Assembly: GCF_000801105.2 (NCBI RefSeq)
Contig: NC_079516.1
Coordinates: forward strand, 21,117,043-21,181,042
From: Raphanus sativus
Taxonomy: Eukaryota; Streptophyta; Magnoliopsida; Brassicales; Brassicaceae
Direction: 5' to 3'
Length of the DNA stretch: 64,000 nt
Part shown: piece after piece, positions 35,961 to 46,803 of the stretch
How positions within the stretch are numbered: the stretch's first letter is position 1
How the letters are laid out: every line of letters starts with the position of its first letter
The notes under the pieces: generated by a model
Databases searched by the model: none
What the model saw: only the letters and a program-made list of their open reading frames with translations
Told to the model about the DNA's origin: nothing
Translations under genes and position numbers: made by a program

Positions 35961-36922
35961 TGAGGTTTAGAATTTAAATTTAACATTCTTTTATTTCTTC
36001 ATTCGTTTACTTCTTCATTTAACTTATAAAAATATCATCACTTTTAAGATTGTTCTGATCCTTTTCCATGAACTGAGCTCAAATATAATCAGTTACAATT
36101 CTTTATAATCAAAAGCATATAGATGACAAAAATGTTTGAAACATGTTTAGGGTTTTGTTTTCTAAAAAATCACAAAATACAAATAAAGAAATATATTTAT
36201 ATAAAATCTGAATGTGCTTACAAAATTATAACTGGTTCTAATATTTGTTTACAAAACTATATTTGGTTTTACCATTTCATCTACTTCTTCATTTTACATT
36301 TGCCTTAAACAAAAGTTCATCACTTTTAATCTTGGTTTGATCCAAATCTATGAACTGAGCTCAAATTACATTCAATAAATTTACAAAAAACATATATTTT
36401 AAATAGAATCTTTTCAAGTCTTACATTCAAGTCTTATACTATCAACATAACTCTTGCCAAGTCTTAATATTTCCAAGTCTTAATATCTTGTCTGGGTAAG
36501 TCATTGACTTACTAACTTAAGAGAAATGGAAAAAGCTGTCTGCACTTGAATTCATCAGTAGTAGATACAAGTATCAAAACCCATAAGTCAAATGCTAAGC
36601 GAAGAACCCATTTGGTCTTAAAGACATACTGAAGTCGCCATTTTTAAGTTGCTGAGGTCTTGGTTGATAGGTCCAAAACTGGCACATTTATCCATAGTTG
36701 AAGCCGCCACTAGAAGTCAAAACACAACAAAAACATAGCAAAGACAAAAACTTTAGTCAAGTGTTCTTCATGACCAAAACAGACAAGAAACAGAGTAAAT
36801 ACATAAACTATAACCAAGTAAAGACTTAACATTGTAACATAAAGCATAGAGATAGAAACAAAAAGAAGGCAAAAAGAAAAACTTTAGCCAAGAACCAAGC
36901 AACATCAGCAAAGGTTCTTACA

Positions 36923-37165
36923 ATGGACGCAAAAGTTGCAGGAAGCAATGTGATATCAGTTCAAAGTGCAACTAAAACAGAGAAGTTAAACATGCCAAGG
37001 AGCTATGCAAATCTACTAATGAGTCCTCCTCCAACAAACAACATAAGAAGCAAAGAAACTACTAAGGTAACTACCCTTACGACTCTGAGTTGGAACCGAG
37101 GTAACAACTCAAAGAATCCAGAGGGAGTGCTGAGAAGTGATTACTTGAGTAAGACCTGCAAATGA
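36923..37165 (+). other. Unrecognised open frame inside the CACTA element
   Basis: An 80-codon frame, MDAKVAGSNVISVQSATKTE at the start, polar and Ser/Thr/Asn-rich, with PRSYANLLMSPPPTNN in the middle. I do not recognise it. It could be captured host sequence, a transposon leftover or chance; coding status is unproven. Confidence 0.25.
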
Positions 37166-37371
37166 AAGAATGAAAGTTAGTAAGAAGAAGAAGAGCAAAA
37201 AGGCAAGAAGAGGAAGCAAGGTGATAATCAAAAGAGAAAGAAGAAGTTTCATGTCAACATTACTAAAGCTGTAAATGAAGACGCACGTGGACCAGACCGT
37301 AACAACTCGTTAGCAAAGTTAAGGTATTAACAAACCTGCAAAAGAGACAAATCACAACAACACCCCCGAAG

Positions 37372-37873
37372 CTCGTAAACCAGCATTGAACCTGTAGCGC
37401 CAACATCGACATCACAGGTTACAAGAGGGAGATCAGGCTTCTTCCCTGAAGCTCGTAACCCAGCATGCATACCAGCAGTGTTAAACCCTTTAGCAGCTGT
37501 GACTTCACCCCCTATCTAAACAACAAGAACAAAAGATTCAACCTTTCGAACTTTGAAGAGATGAGAAGATCGTAATTACATATGCAAACTAAAAACCTGT
37601 TTCCACGAACCTTCAGGTAGAGAAATTGGAGCCGCTGATATGTTACCAGACGCCTCTTCCACGGTGGTTGCGACAAAGCTCTGAGACATGAAAAAAAAAA
37701 CTCGAAAGTGTCAAAATTTTCTTGTTTATTGGCGACCAATCACACACTGAGGGTAAAGGGCTGACCTTTGGCGTGAAGAAATGGGGAAGCTTGAGGAAGG
37801 ATGAGAGTGAGTGTTGGCAGTGAGGAGAGCATCGCAGCAGCGGCGAGGCGGAAATCTCCAGTTGCAACACCAT
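37372..37873 (-). pseudogene. Captured 5' exons of plastid ArgJ (glutamate N-acetyltransferase)
   Basis: Three minus-strand exon pieces with introns still in place. Piece 1 (from ATG at 37873 to about 37767) begins MVLQLEISASPLLRCSPHCQ, a chloroplast transit peptide, and ends before a GT. Piece 2 (about 37680-37595) reads [20 protein letters not shown] then LPEGSWKQ. Piece 3 (about 37517-37396) reads [20 protein letters not shown] then [15 protein letters not shown]. The order and sequence match the N-terminus of plant ArgJ (At2g37500), the bifunctional ornithine/glutamate acetyltransferase of arginine synthesis, as I remember it. The catalytic Thr and everything after it are absent. A short partial copy of piece 3 (GCTGGTTTACGAGCTTCGGG) follows at about 37372-37391. 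Confidence 0.85.
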
Positions 37874-39456
37874 AGCACTGGGGTTTCAATCAATCTAAGC
37901 AAAGTGGAAGCTGAGGAGGAAAAGGAAACGACTTTCTCTTGTCGAAGTTGAAGAAAGAAACCCAGATTAGAGAAATAAGTTAAACAATGGAAGAAAAGGA
38001 AGATGGAGAGAATGGTTTTTTTTTTTTGTCGACAGAATGAGGTTTTTTTCTATGAATTAGAATGAATGATTTTTTTTCTGTGTTACAAAAATTTTCTTTC
38101 TTTGTAAAGAGGAAATGAAAATTCTGTGTATAGGTGACAAAAAACTAAAATTTTGGCTAAGTGTTTTGCCTCCAAAATGAATTCCCCGCTATATTAGTGA
38201 TTTTTGGGCTTTATTTAGTGAAAATATTTAGTAGTGCGAATTTAATGCTACGATAGAGTTGAAATCCGAATTTTCACATTTTTAGTAGCAGTTACCGAAT
38301 TCGTGCTACCGCGAACTGCTACTAATACTCATATTTCTTGTAGTGTGAATCCGACTTGAATTCTTGATCTGATTGTCTAAATTTGAGTATTTTAAAATTG
38401 TTCTTGATGTTTAGAACTGCTTAGGATTGAGAATTACACAAATCCTAATTTTGTTTTTTAGAAATCCGATTGCAGATAGGCATTTTCCGATTAAAATTGT
38501 TAAGTTTTAGTCTATTTGCTAGATTATTTCTATGATCAATGTCGAATTAGACTTAGATCATTAGGGATTGTTAGACAAATTTTTAGAAATTTTCCTGATT
38601 GCTAGAATGCAAAATTTACTTTTTCTAAAAAATTCCGGTTTTGTGAAAATTGACTTTTTATGGTTGCTAGAAAATTTCCATATTTCTTTTAGAATAATGG
38701 AAGATTTCTAGAATTGATTAGAACCATAATTGAATGTTTTCCAGATTGCTAAAACTGCAAAATTAACTTTTCTAAAAACTTCGGTTTTTGAGAAATTACC
38801 TTTTTATAGTTGCTGGAAACTTTCCATTTTTATTTTGGAATACTAGAAAATTTCTAGAATTGTTAAGATTGATCTGATTTAATTTTTAGTCATATATTGC
38901 CTATTTAGATCAATTTAATTAGGAAAAAAAAGAAAAGAGAGAAACCGTACTTTTTTTCGAAACTCCAATTCTGACCTAATTTTTATTTTGGTATAAAAAT
39001 TAATTAAAATTCATGATAATCTCCTAAAAATTCCCAAAGTGAGTTTCCCATAATTGGAATCCGACCTATAGGTCTGGAACTATGTGGAAACCGATTTTTC
39101 GGTCTCTGGTCAGAAATTGACCCCTTCAAATAAATTCTAAAAAATTAATTAAAATTTACTAAAACTCATGATAAATCCTAACTAAGAAAACCCTATAATC
39201 AGTTTTCCTTAAATCGTGTCTAATCACATAGACATAGTGAAAATTTTCATACTGAAAATTGTTTTCTAAGAAGAAAATTGTTAGGATTGATGTCTTTAGA
39301 ACATCCAATGGTTGTGTGACCTTGATTTCATACTGGTGGTCGTGTGGCCTAAGCTCTAGTCGAGCAGTAAATTGTTTTTTGGTCGAGAGACCTGTGAACC
39401 GTATGCAATAATTATGTGAATTGATTACATGAATCTTGACTGACAATATGTTTCAG

Positions 39457-40327
39457 ATGTCGAAAAAAAAAGATAGAGCGATCTACTTGATCCCACCATC
39501 TAAATGAGAGTCTAAAGAATCAGTATCTCACTAAAGAAAAACCACTAGAGCTTTGGACCGTCTTACAGCGGAGATATTATCACCAGAAAACCGTGCTATT
39601 ACCAAAGGCTAAAAATTTAAGTGGAAGAACCTGAGATTCCAAGACTACAAGTTTGTGGATGAATACAACTCTGTTCTTTTCAAAATTGTCTCAATGTTGA
39701 AACTTTGTGGTGAAGAAGTAACTGAGAAAGAGTTACTAAACAAAACCTTCTCTACATTCCATTCGAGTAATGTGTTACTGCAACAGCAGTATAGAGAAAG
39801 AGGTTTCGCCACATATACTGATTTTATCTCCTGTTTATTATTGGCTGAGGCTAATAATGAGTTGTTAATTAAAAAAACAGTGAGATGAGACCTCCCGGTT
39901 CAGCACCAGTATCCGGTTCATCTAACTCGGCTATAGAAGCCAAGAAAGAAAGCAACCATGTCCTGCACAATAACAATTCCGGCAATGGCCATGGGAAAGG
40001 TTATGGACTTGGTCGTGGTAAATTTAACACACACATGCGAGGACGATGCCGTGGTCGAGGTAACTCGCCCGGTTTTAGCCGCGGTCGAGACTGTGGTCGA
40101 AGTGTGTCTTTCAAACCACAAAACAAATCTGATTGTGCCATATATATGGAATGGGTAATCACTGGGCTAAGAGTTGTAGAACTCTTGAGCATCTTGCCGA
40201 TTTCTACAAAGAAAATTTGAAAACAAAGAGTCTGGAAGCCAACAGGGTTTACCGAGATGCTGAAGATGACATGGATCACGACCATACTGATCAAATGGAG
40301 TATGAAACTCATGAAAAAAGAAAATGA
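39457..40327 (+). pseudogene. Copia gag remnant
   Basis: Starts at ATG 39457 (MSKKKDRAIYL) and soon meets stops. The capsid part is readable at 39655-39888 (LLNKTFSTFHSSNVLLQQQY). A Gly/Arg-rich RNA-binding stretch lies at 39885-40110, and a zinc knuckle at 40133 onward reads CHIYGMGNHWAKSC, with Tyr in place of the second zinc-binding Cys. Frame changes and stops make it non-functional. Confidence 0.8.
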
Positions 40328-43300
40328 TCAGATGGATTATGAGACTTCAGATGCCTTGAAATTTTTTTTCGACATCATAACTCTATGATAAGGATAAGAG
40401 TATATATGAGTTTATAAATGAGAGTATAGTCACTCGACCAAAGGCATTACCTAAAAGGGGCACAGATTTATTCACCTAATAAAAGACCCATTGAGTTGTA
40501 AAGACTTGAGTATGAATGGTTTCCGCATTGAACCAATGGGCAAAGGAAACAAAAGTTCCTTCAGATCATAAAGAAAAATCGCCCAAGGCATAGAAAAAAA
40601 AATGGTCGAGACTGTACTCCCTACTGATCTAGACAATACCAAAGATCAGTATGATAAATGCAAAAGGCCTAGGTAACCAGATTGGTTGACCCATGAAATT
40701 TTATACACTTTATGACATGACTGGATTAGTCATCCAGGTCTTTAAAATTGATGCAAAGATTGCTATTGCAAAATGCACAAAAAGTTATCCCATAGAATCT
40801 CACGTCGTGTAACGTGTACACAAGGGAAACTCATTAGACTATAATGTTCCAAGCATCCAAATATTATAGCATGTTCATGAGGGGGAGAAAAGACACCTGT
40901 GGTCCATGAACATACTACAAAACCGTGTGATATGGTCTATGACCATGGTAGAACTTTGCCGAATTTTTGGTACTACAAAGACCACTACCTAATGCTTGGG
41001 GACACATGGATTTACATGTATAAGATTAATATGCATCAGGCCATATAAGTGAGCATAGATATTTCCATCTCTTATTGAATACGGGTCATAAGCCAGACAT
41101 ATACCATCTTAAGTGATATTGAATTAACCACCACAAAACATATGTGCCGTCTAAAATGGAACCTCAAAAGAGGATTGTGAATATATGTTGGATATAAGAA
41201 TGCTTTCTCCCACGATTTTATAAGAAACCTTGAGCCAAATATGGGTGACAGATTAAGGTCAGATTTACAGATTGTATGACTAAATCCGACTATCCAACAT
41301 CAGGGGGAGAAAGAAATAAGCTGGTAAGTGTGAGCACTATAACAGGTAGTGCAACGATAATGGAAGGCTCTGGAAGATCAAAAATAATACTTCCTATGGG
41401 AGCACAACTTGAAATTGTTGATGAATTGTATTCCCCTAAGTCTCAAAGAAAATTAGGGAGGTGTATTGAATCTGAAATTTGAAGTGATTTGATTTTTAAA
41501 GAGTGTGTAGATGATTGCATGAGAATTAGAGAATTTGATGTGATTTTATTTAAAACACTCTAGAATCTCATCTAAAACAGTGATATTTGAAATTTTCTTT
41601 TTATAACTAAGAAATTAATCTCAAACACTCTAGAAACACTTATAGTACTTTAAAATCTCCAACTTAAATTTTGTTCAATAACATTGGATTTCAGAGTGTT
41701 TTATAAAATGTCAAGTTCAATAACACTGGATTAATTTTTTTAAAAAAATCCATGTTTGAATAACAATGGATTTGTCATTTTAATACAAATCACTTCAAAT
41801 TCTTAGTTAAATACACCCCCTTGAGTTTAAAGATATTCGCATAAATATATATCATATTGAGACAATAAATGAAGAAAATATTAAATTTCTTCGTATTACA
41901 AGTATTATGCATGGCTCTAAGAAAGTAGTAGAAAGACTACCAGCATTTTTCACTGGATTGTATTACACTAAAATTAGTACAATTTAGACAAATGTCATAG
42001 TAAACTAGAAGTTTACTGAAAACATTACTGTTTGGCATGACTAATTAGGCCATACCAGTTCAACAATGATGTAAAAAATAATCACTAATTCATGTGGGCG
42101 TCCACTGAAGAACCAGAAGATTCTCCTAATGATTATTCATATTGCTAGTTGTTCTCAAGGCAAATTGATCACAATGCCTTCACCAGCCAAGATAATTTAT
42201 GAATCAATAAACTTTCTGGAATGTATTCATACATTTGTGGGCTGATTCATCCACCATGTGGAACTTTTAGATATTTTATGGTTCTAATTGACACATCAAC
42301 AAGATGGTCACATGTTTCTTTGTTATCAACTCGCATGCCTGGCGTTTGCGAGACTGCTTGCTCAGTTGATCAAATTACGAGTACATTTTTCAGATTTTCT
42401 CTAAAGGCAATTCGCCTAGACAATGGTGATGAATTTATGTCTCAAGCTTTTAATGATTATTGTATGTCGACTGGGATAAGTGTTGAACATCATGTAGCAC
42501 ATGTTTACACACATAACGATTTAGTTAAATCGTTAATTAAACGTCTTCAGTTGATTGCTAAACCATTGCTTATGAAATCAAAACTCTCAGTCTCTGCATG
42601 GGGCATGCTATATTACATGCAACAACATTGATTTGCATAAGGCCAACGATTAAACATCAATTCTTACCATTACAATTGATTATGGGTCAAAGCCAAATAT
42701 TTTCCATCTTAAAATATTTGGATGTGCATGATATGTTCTGATTGTTCCACCCTAGCGATCTAAAATGGGACCTCAAATGAGATTAGGAATATATGTTGGA
42801 TATGATTCTCTACCAATTATTAAGTATTTAGAACCATCCATAGGGGATTTATTTAAGGCCCGATTCGCATATTTTTTCATTTTAATGAGTCTGTTTACCA
42901 ACATTAGGGAAAAAATAAACAGTTGGGATAAGATATTAATTTGAATGAATTATCATTATCTTATCTTGATCCTCGAACAAAAGAATGTGACTTAGAAGTC
43001 CAAAATATAATTCATTTTCAAAGCTTAGCAAACAGTTGCCAGATGCATTTACTGATCCGAAAAGAGTGACTATGTCACATATTTCAACTGTAAATGCTCC
43101 AATTAGAATCAATTTCCAAGAAGGAAAAAAATCAACCTGCTAATGAGTTAAGACACGTCTGAAGCGTGGTAGATCTGTCAGTTCTAAAGATAAAATCATC
43201 AAAAAAGAAAAGGAGCAGAAATTGGCAATAATGAAAATGAGGTAATAACTACGAACGAAAATCTCCAGAACAGAACATGACACAATAAGAAATTCAAGTA

Positions 43301-44976
43301 CCTGATAATGAAGAGATCTCAACTAACTATGTCATGCCTGGAATGAAATGAAATCGAAAGCAAATCGACGTCGATGATATTTTTTTGCATACAAAGTAGC
43401 AGTTGATTTTGTGGATGAGGATCATGAACCAAAATCTATTGAAGAGTGTACATGAAGAAGTGATTGGCCAAAATGGAAAGAAACAATAGATGATGAATTA
43501 AAAAATCTCTTGCAAAGAGAGTAGTGTTTGGACCTGTAGTCCGTACAACTAAAGGTGTGAAACCAGTGAGTTATAAATGGGTTTTTGCGCGAAAGAGAAA
43601 TGTAAATGGTGATATTATGAGATATAAAGCACGTTTAGTTGCACAAAAACTTTTACAAATACCTAGAATTGATTATAAAGAGACATACTCTCCTGTGGTG
43701 GATGCTACTACATTCAAATTCCTTATTAGTATGGCGATAAAGAAATGACTTGATTTTTGTTTAATGGATATAATAATAACTTACTTATATGGTCCATTGG
43801 ATACTGATATTTACATGAAAGTCCCAGAAAGATTTAAATTGCTAGAAGCAGGAAATTCAAATTGTCGAGAAATTTATAGCATCAAGTTAAATTGATCTCT
43901 TTCTGGACTGAAACAATGGATGTATCTGATATAATCGCCTAAGTGAGTACTTGTTGAAAGAAGACTAGAAAAATGATCCTATCAGTCCATGCATCTTTAT
44001 AAAGAGATTTGAGAAAGGATATGTTATAATTGCGGTGTGTGTTGATGATTTGAACATCACTGAAACTCCTAAAGATATTTCACAATGGAATACTTGAAGA
44101 AAGAATCTGAGGTGAAAGATCTAGGAAAACTAAGGTTTTGTTTGGGACTACAAATTAAGCACCTCAAGAATGAAATTTTAGTGTATCAAGAAACTTACAT
44201 ACAAAGGTGACTAAACGATTTTTTTATGGATCAAGCACATCCTTTGTGTAGTCCAGTGGTTGTAATATCATTCGATGTGAATAAATATCCCTTCCGACCT
44301 AGAGAGAAGAATGAAAAAATTCTTGGTCCTAAAGTACCTTACTTAAGTGCAATAGGGACATTAATGTACATTGCCAGTCATACAAGATCTGATATCATTT
44401 GCAGTTAATCTATTAACAATGTTTAGTTCATGCTCAACTCGTAGGCATTGGAATGGGAAAAAAACATATACTTCATTACCTCCAAGGTACGAAAGAGATG
44501 TGTATATTCTTTCCTAACCTATCCCCAGAAGATTTGATTGGTTTTGCAGATGCTGGGTACATGTCTGATCCCCACAATGTTAGATTATAAACATGATATG
44601 TGTTTACTTGTGGTGGAACTGTTATCTCTTGACGTTCGATGAAACAAATCATTGCAGCAACTTCTTCCAACCATGCAAAGATTTTAGCCATTCATAAAAC
44701 TAGTCGCGAGTGTTTACGTATAGTTAAGATTTGTCATTCAATATATACAAGAAGATTGTGGTTCCAACAGTCATAAATGAGGACAATACTGCATGTATCG
44801 CTCAATTTAAGGATGGATACATCAAAGGAGACATGACAAAGGCACATTATACCAAATTCTTTTTCGTGTCGTTCAAGTTCGTTCAAGCGACAATTTGGCT
44901 GACTTATTCACCAAGGCACACTACCCACTGCTACTTTCAAGAAGTTGGTCTATCTTATCGGATTACGCCGTCTTAA
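40328..44976 (+). pseudogene. Copia pol remnant, rearranged
   Basis: Strongly decayed. Protease-region sequence (GSGRSKIILPMGAQLEIVDE) is at about 41340-41460. A 365-bp MITE interrupts it, and the frame resumes FKDIRINIYHIETINEENIK. Integrase is at about 42215-42630 (FRYFMVLIDTSTRWSHVSLL), RT at 43524-43748 (YKWVFARKRNVNGDIMRYKA) and further to 44400, and RNase H to 44976. A second integrase-like tail (TCTAAAATGGAACCTCAAAA at about 41151) lies before the protease, out of normal order, and matches the proper one at about 42760. This points to recombination between related copies or an old nested fragment. Confidence 0.75.
41456..41820. mobile_element. Harbinger-type MITE in the copia pol
   Basis: Ends: left GGGAGGTGTATTGAATC, right reverse complement GGGGGTGTATTTAAC. 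Both arms continue to AATTTGAAGTGATTTG. The flanks are TTA (41453-41455) and TTG (41821-41823), a PIF/Harbinger-type 3-bp duplication with one later change. Removing the 365-bp element and one flank restores the reading frame of the copia protease-integrase join. It is non-coding. Confidence 0.8.
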
Positions 44977-45120
44977 GGATTTTGACGTCTGTATACACGA
45001 GAGGAAGTAATTACGCACTGCACTTTTTTCTCTTAATCATAGTTTTTCTCATTAGATTTTTCTGTTAAGGTTTTTTAACGAGACAATATCTGATGCGCAT
45101 AGTAAACATCAAGGAAAAAC

Positions 45121-46080
45121 ATTATATTTATTGTGATGTTGATTATAGAAATTTTTTTTTACCAAAATTTACATGTACTTAGTCTCCAAGTTAAACCCTA
45201 TATAAATCTATACTATTATTTGCGAAGTGATTTTTCGCAACAAAGTTCTCACGCTAAAAATTAAAGTGGTTAATATCGTTTATGCTTTTAATGAATAAAT
45301 GATATAAATTAGTCAAAAATAAAAAACGAATTTAAAATATATTTGATTTGATAAATGATTAAAATTATTAATAATAAGAATTATCCAAAATCTAAAATAT
45401 ATATTTTAAAATAAAAAGATAATTCTTATATATATTGTGTTGTTATCCGAAAAATATATTTTAATTAAAAAGTTAAACACCCAAAAACAGAAAACACATA
45501 ACTAAATATTAATCAAGTAAAAAAAAATTATTTTGTATAATTAAAAGAGAATACAGAATGATTTCGAAGACTTATTTATTAACAATGAATATAATGTAAA
45601 AATAAATTTCAAAATGATATAATAGTTAAATATTCTCGATGAAAACATTAATAAAAACTACAATTTTTTTCTTAATAATATATAAATTAATAAGTAATTA
45701 TAAAATGTTTATGCCCGTGTATATGGGCTAAACAATTCATTATTCATGAAATAAAGATACTAATTTCTCTCTTTTCTTTTCTTCTGTGTTTTACTCGATA
45801 TACCTAATGATTAAAAATATTAGTTTTTAGATATTTTGTTTGATTCATATTTGGTTCGGGGTAAATATCCGAATCTAAAAATTGCCATATAAAATTTGAT
45901 AAAAAAAATGCCATATAAAACGTTGCACAAACAAAAATAAAGTAATATAAACCGTAAAATAAGACCCATCAAACTATCAAAGTATTTATATCGGATTTAA
46001 TCCGGTCTCAATTATCTTGTAAGATCGTTTCGGTTTGGATTTTGGGTTCGTTTTTTTCTTTTTCTGTCCTACAAAATACG
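45121..46080. other. AT-rich DNA 3' of the copia element, possible LTR and Helitron remnants
   Basis: The copia pol is followed by ACATCAAGG (45109) where a polypurine tract is expected, and LTR-like sequence may follow. At 45207 TCTATACTATTATTTGCGAA resembles the 5' terminus of Arabidopsis Helitrons. At 45711-45729 GCCCGTGTATATGGGC forms a hairpin as near a Helitron 3' end, but a clean CTRR terminus is not seen. Both assignments are tentative. No gene was recognised before the cyclin T leader. Confidence 0.35.
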
Positions 46081-46249
46081 ATTAGCTGCTGCTTATAGGG
46101 AGCGACAATAAGAAGGAAAGAGTAAAATCTCTTGCAGCTGTTTGGTCTTTTAATCTGACGCGCTTCTCGCGACTTGTAGAGTTAGGGTTTTGTTCAAATT
46201 CAGGCCTTATTCATCTTCTTCTTCAATTCGAGAAGTGATTTCATCGCAG

Positions 46250-46790
46250 GTAAGGTAAAGAGTATCTCTTTATCCATCTCTTTCCTTACTTCGTTCCATT
46301 GCTCTCTGTATTGAGGTTTTCCTGTTTTTCCTATCTTCTCGGCCAATCGAATTTTTGACGAAATCATCAATTTTCTGTTGATTTTTCCTAGAAATCCTTT
46401 AGATCTGATCTTTCGTTGCTATGGTTTTTCGTGTTTTGAGCTAAAAGTTTCGAACTTTTAACACTTGAATATTATCTAATAGGCGATGAGATAAGATATG
46501 CCCAATCTAAGTGTGTCCGATTCGTGGTGGCTGAGTTGCTAGTTTGAGCAAAAGTTTCCAACTTGTACTCGAATTCAACTTAATTGGCTATATAAAAATT
46601 TGAGTAATCAAAGTTGTCCCGTTTGTGTTGGCTTAGTCCGAAACGAGGTTGGATACGTCGTCTTAGACTTTGTAGTAGGCACTGTCACTATTCACAAGTG
46701 CACTCAGTTCCGTGTATCTGTTTGAAAAATTCTCTCAAGTTAGATTCCTGATAACAGCTAGATCATTCCTTGTTGATTATTTTATTTTAG
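46250..46790 (+). other. Probable 5'-UTR intron of cyclin T
   Basis: ATCGCAG|GTAAGG at 46249/46250 and TTATTTTATTTTAG at 46790 bound a 541-nt T-rich intron, 13 nt before the ATG. The leader exon upstream (about 46100-46249) is CT-rich. Leader introns of this kind often raise expression of plant housekeeping genes. Confidence 0.7.
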
Positions 46791-46803
46791 AGAAGATACA
46801 ATA

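Larger units (their letters stand above)
33662..38345. mobile_element. Non-autonomous CACTA (En/Spm) transposon
   Basis: It starts CACTACAAGAAAAATCGG and ends ATATTTCTTGTAGTG, whose reverse complement is CACTACAAGAAATAT. A 3-bp duplication, TGA, flanks it (33659-33661 and 38346-38348), as CACTA elements make. Subterminal repeats such as GCTATCATAG, ATAGCGTTTTT and GTAGCA recur in both ends. At 4684 bp it has no recognisable transposase. It carries pieces of the host ArgJ gene (37372-37873), gene-leader-like CT-rich DNA (about 34230-34500) and a telomere-like block. It lies in the copia leader, 379 bp after the Athila-type element. Confidence 0.92.
26237..45120 (+). mobile_element. Decayed Ty1/copia element split by later insertions
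   Basis: The host element of the central nest. A partial 5' LTR ends at 26464 (...TTTCACAACA). A long leader follows in three pieces: 26465-27020, 33285-33658 and 38349-39456. They rejoin when the inserts and one copy of each duplication are removed. Gag begins at 39457 and pol runs to about 44980. The leader joins are supported by the GCGAT duplication around the Athila-type element and the TGA duplication around the CACTA element. Net of inserts, the host has about 7.5 kb. The 3' LTR is not clearly matched to the 5' LTR. Confidence 0.75.
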
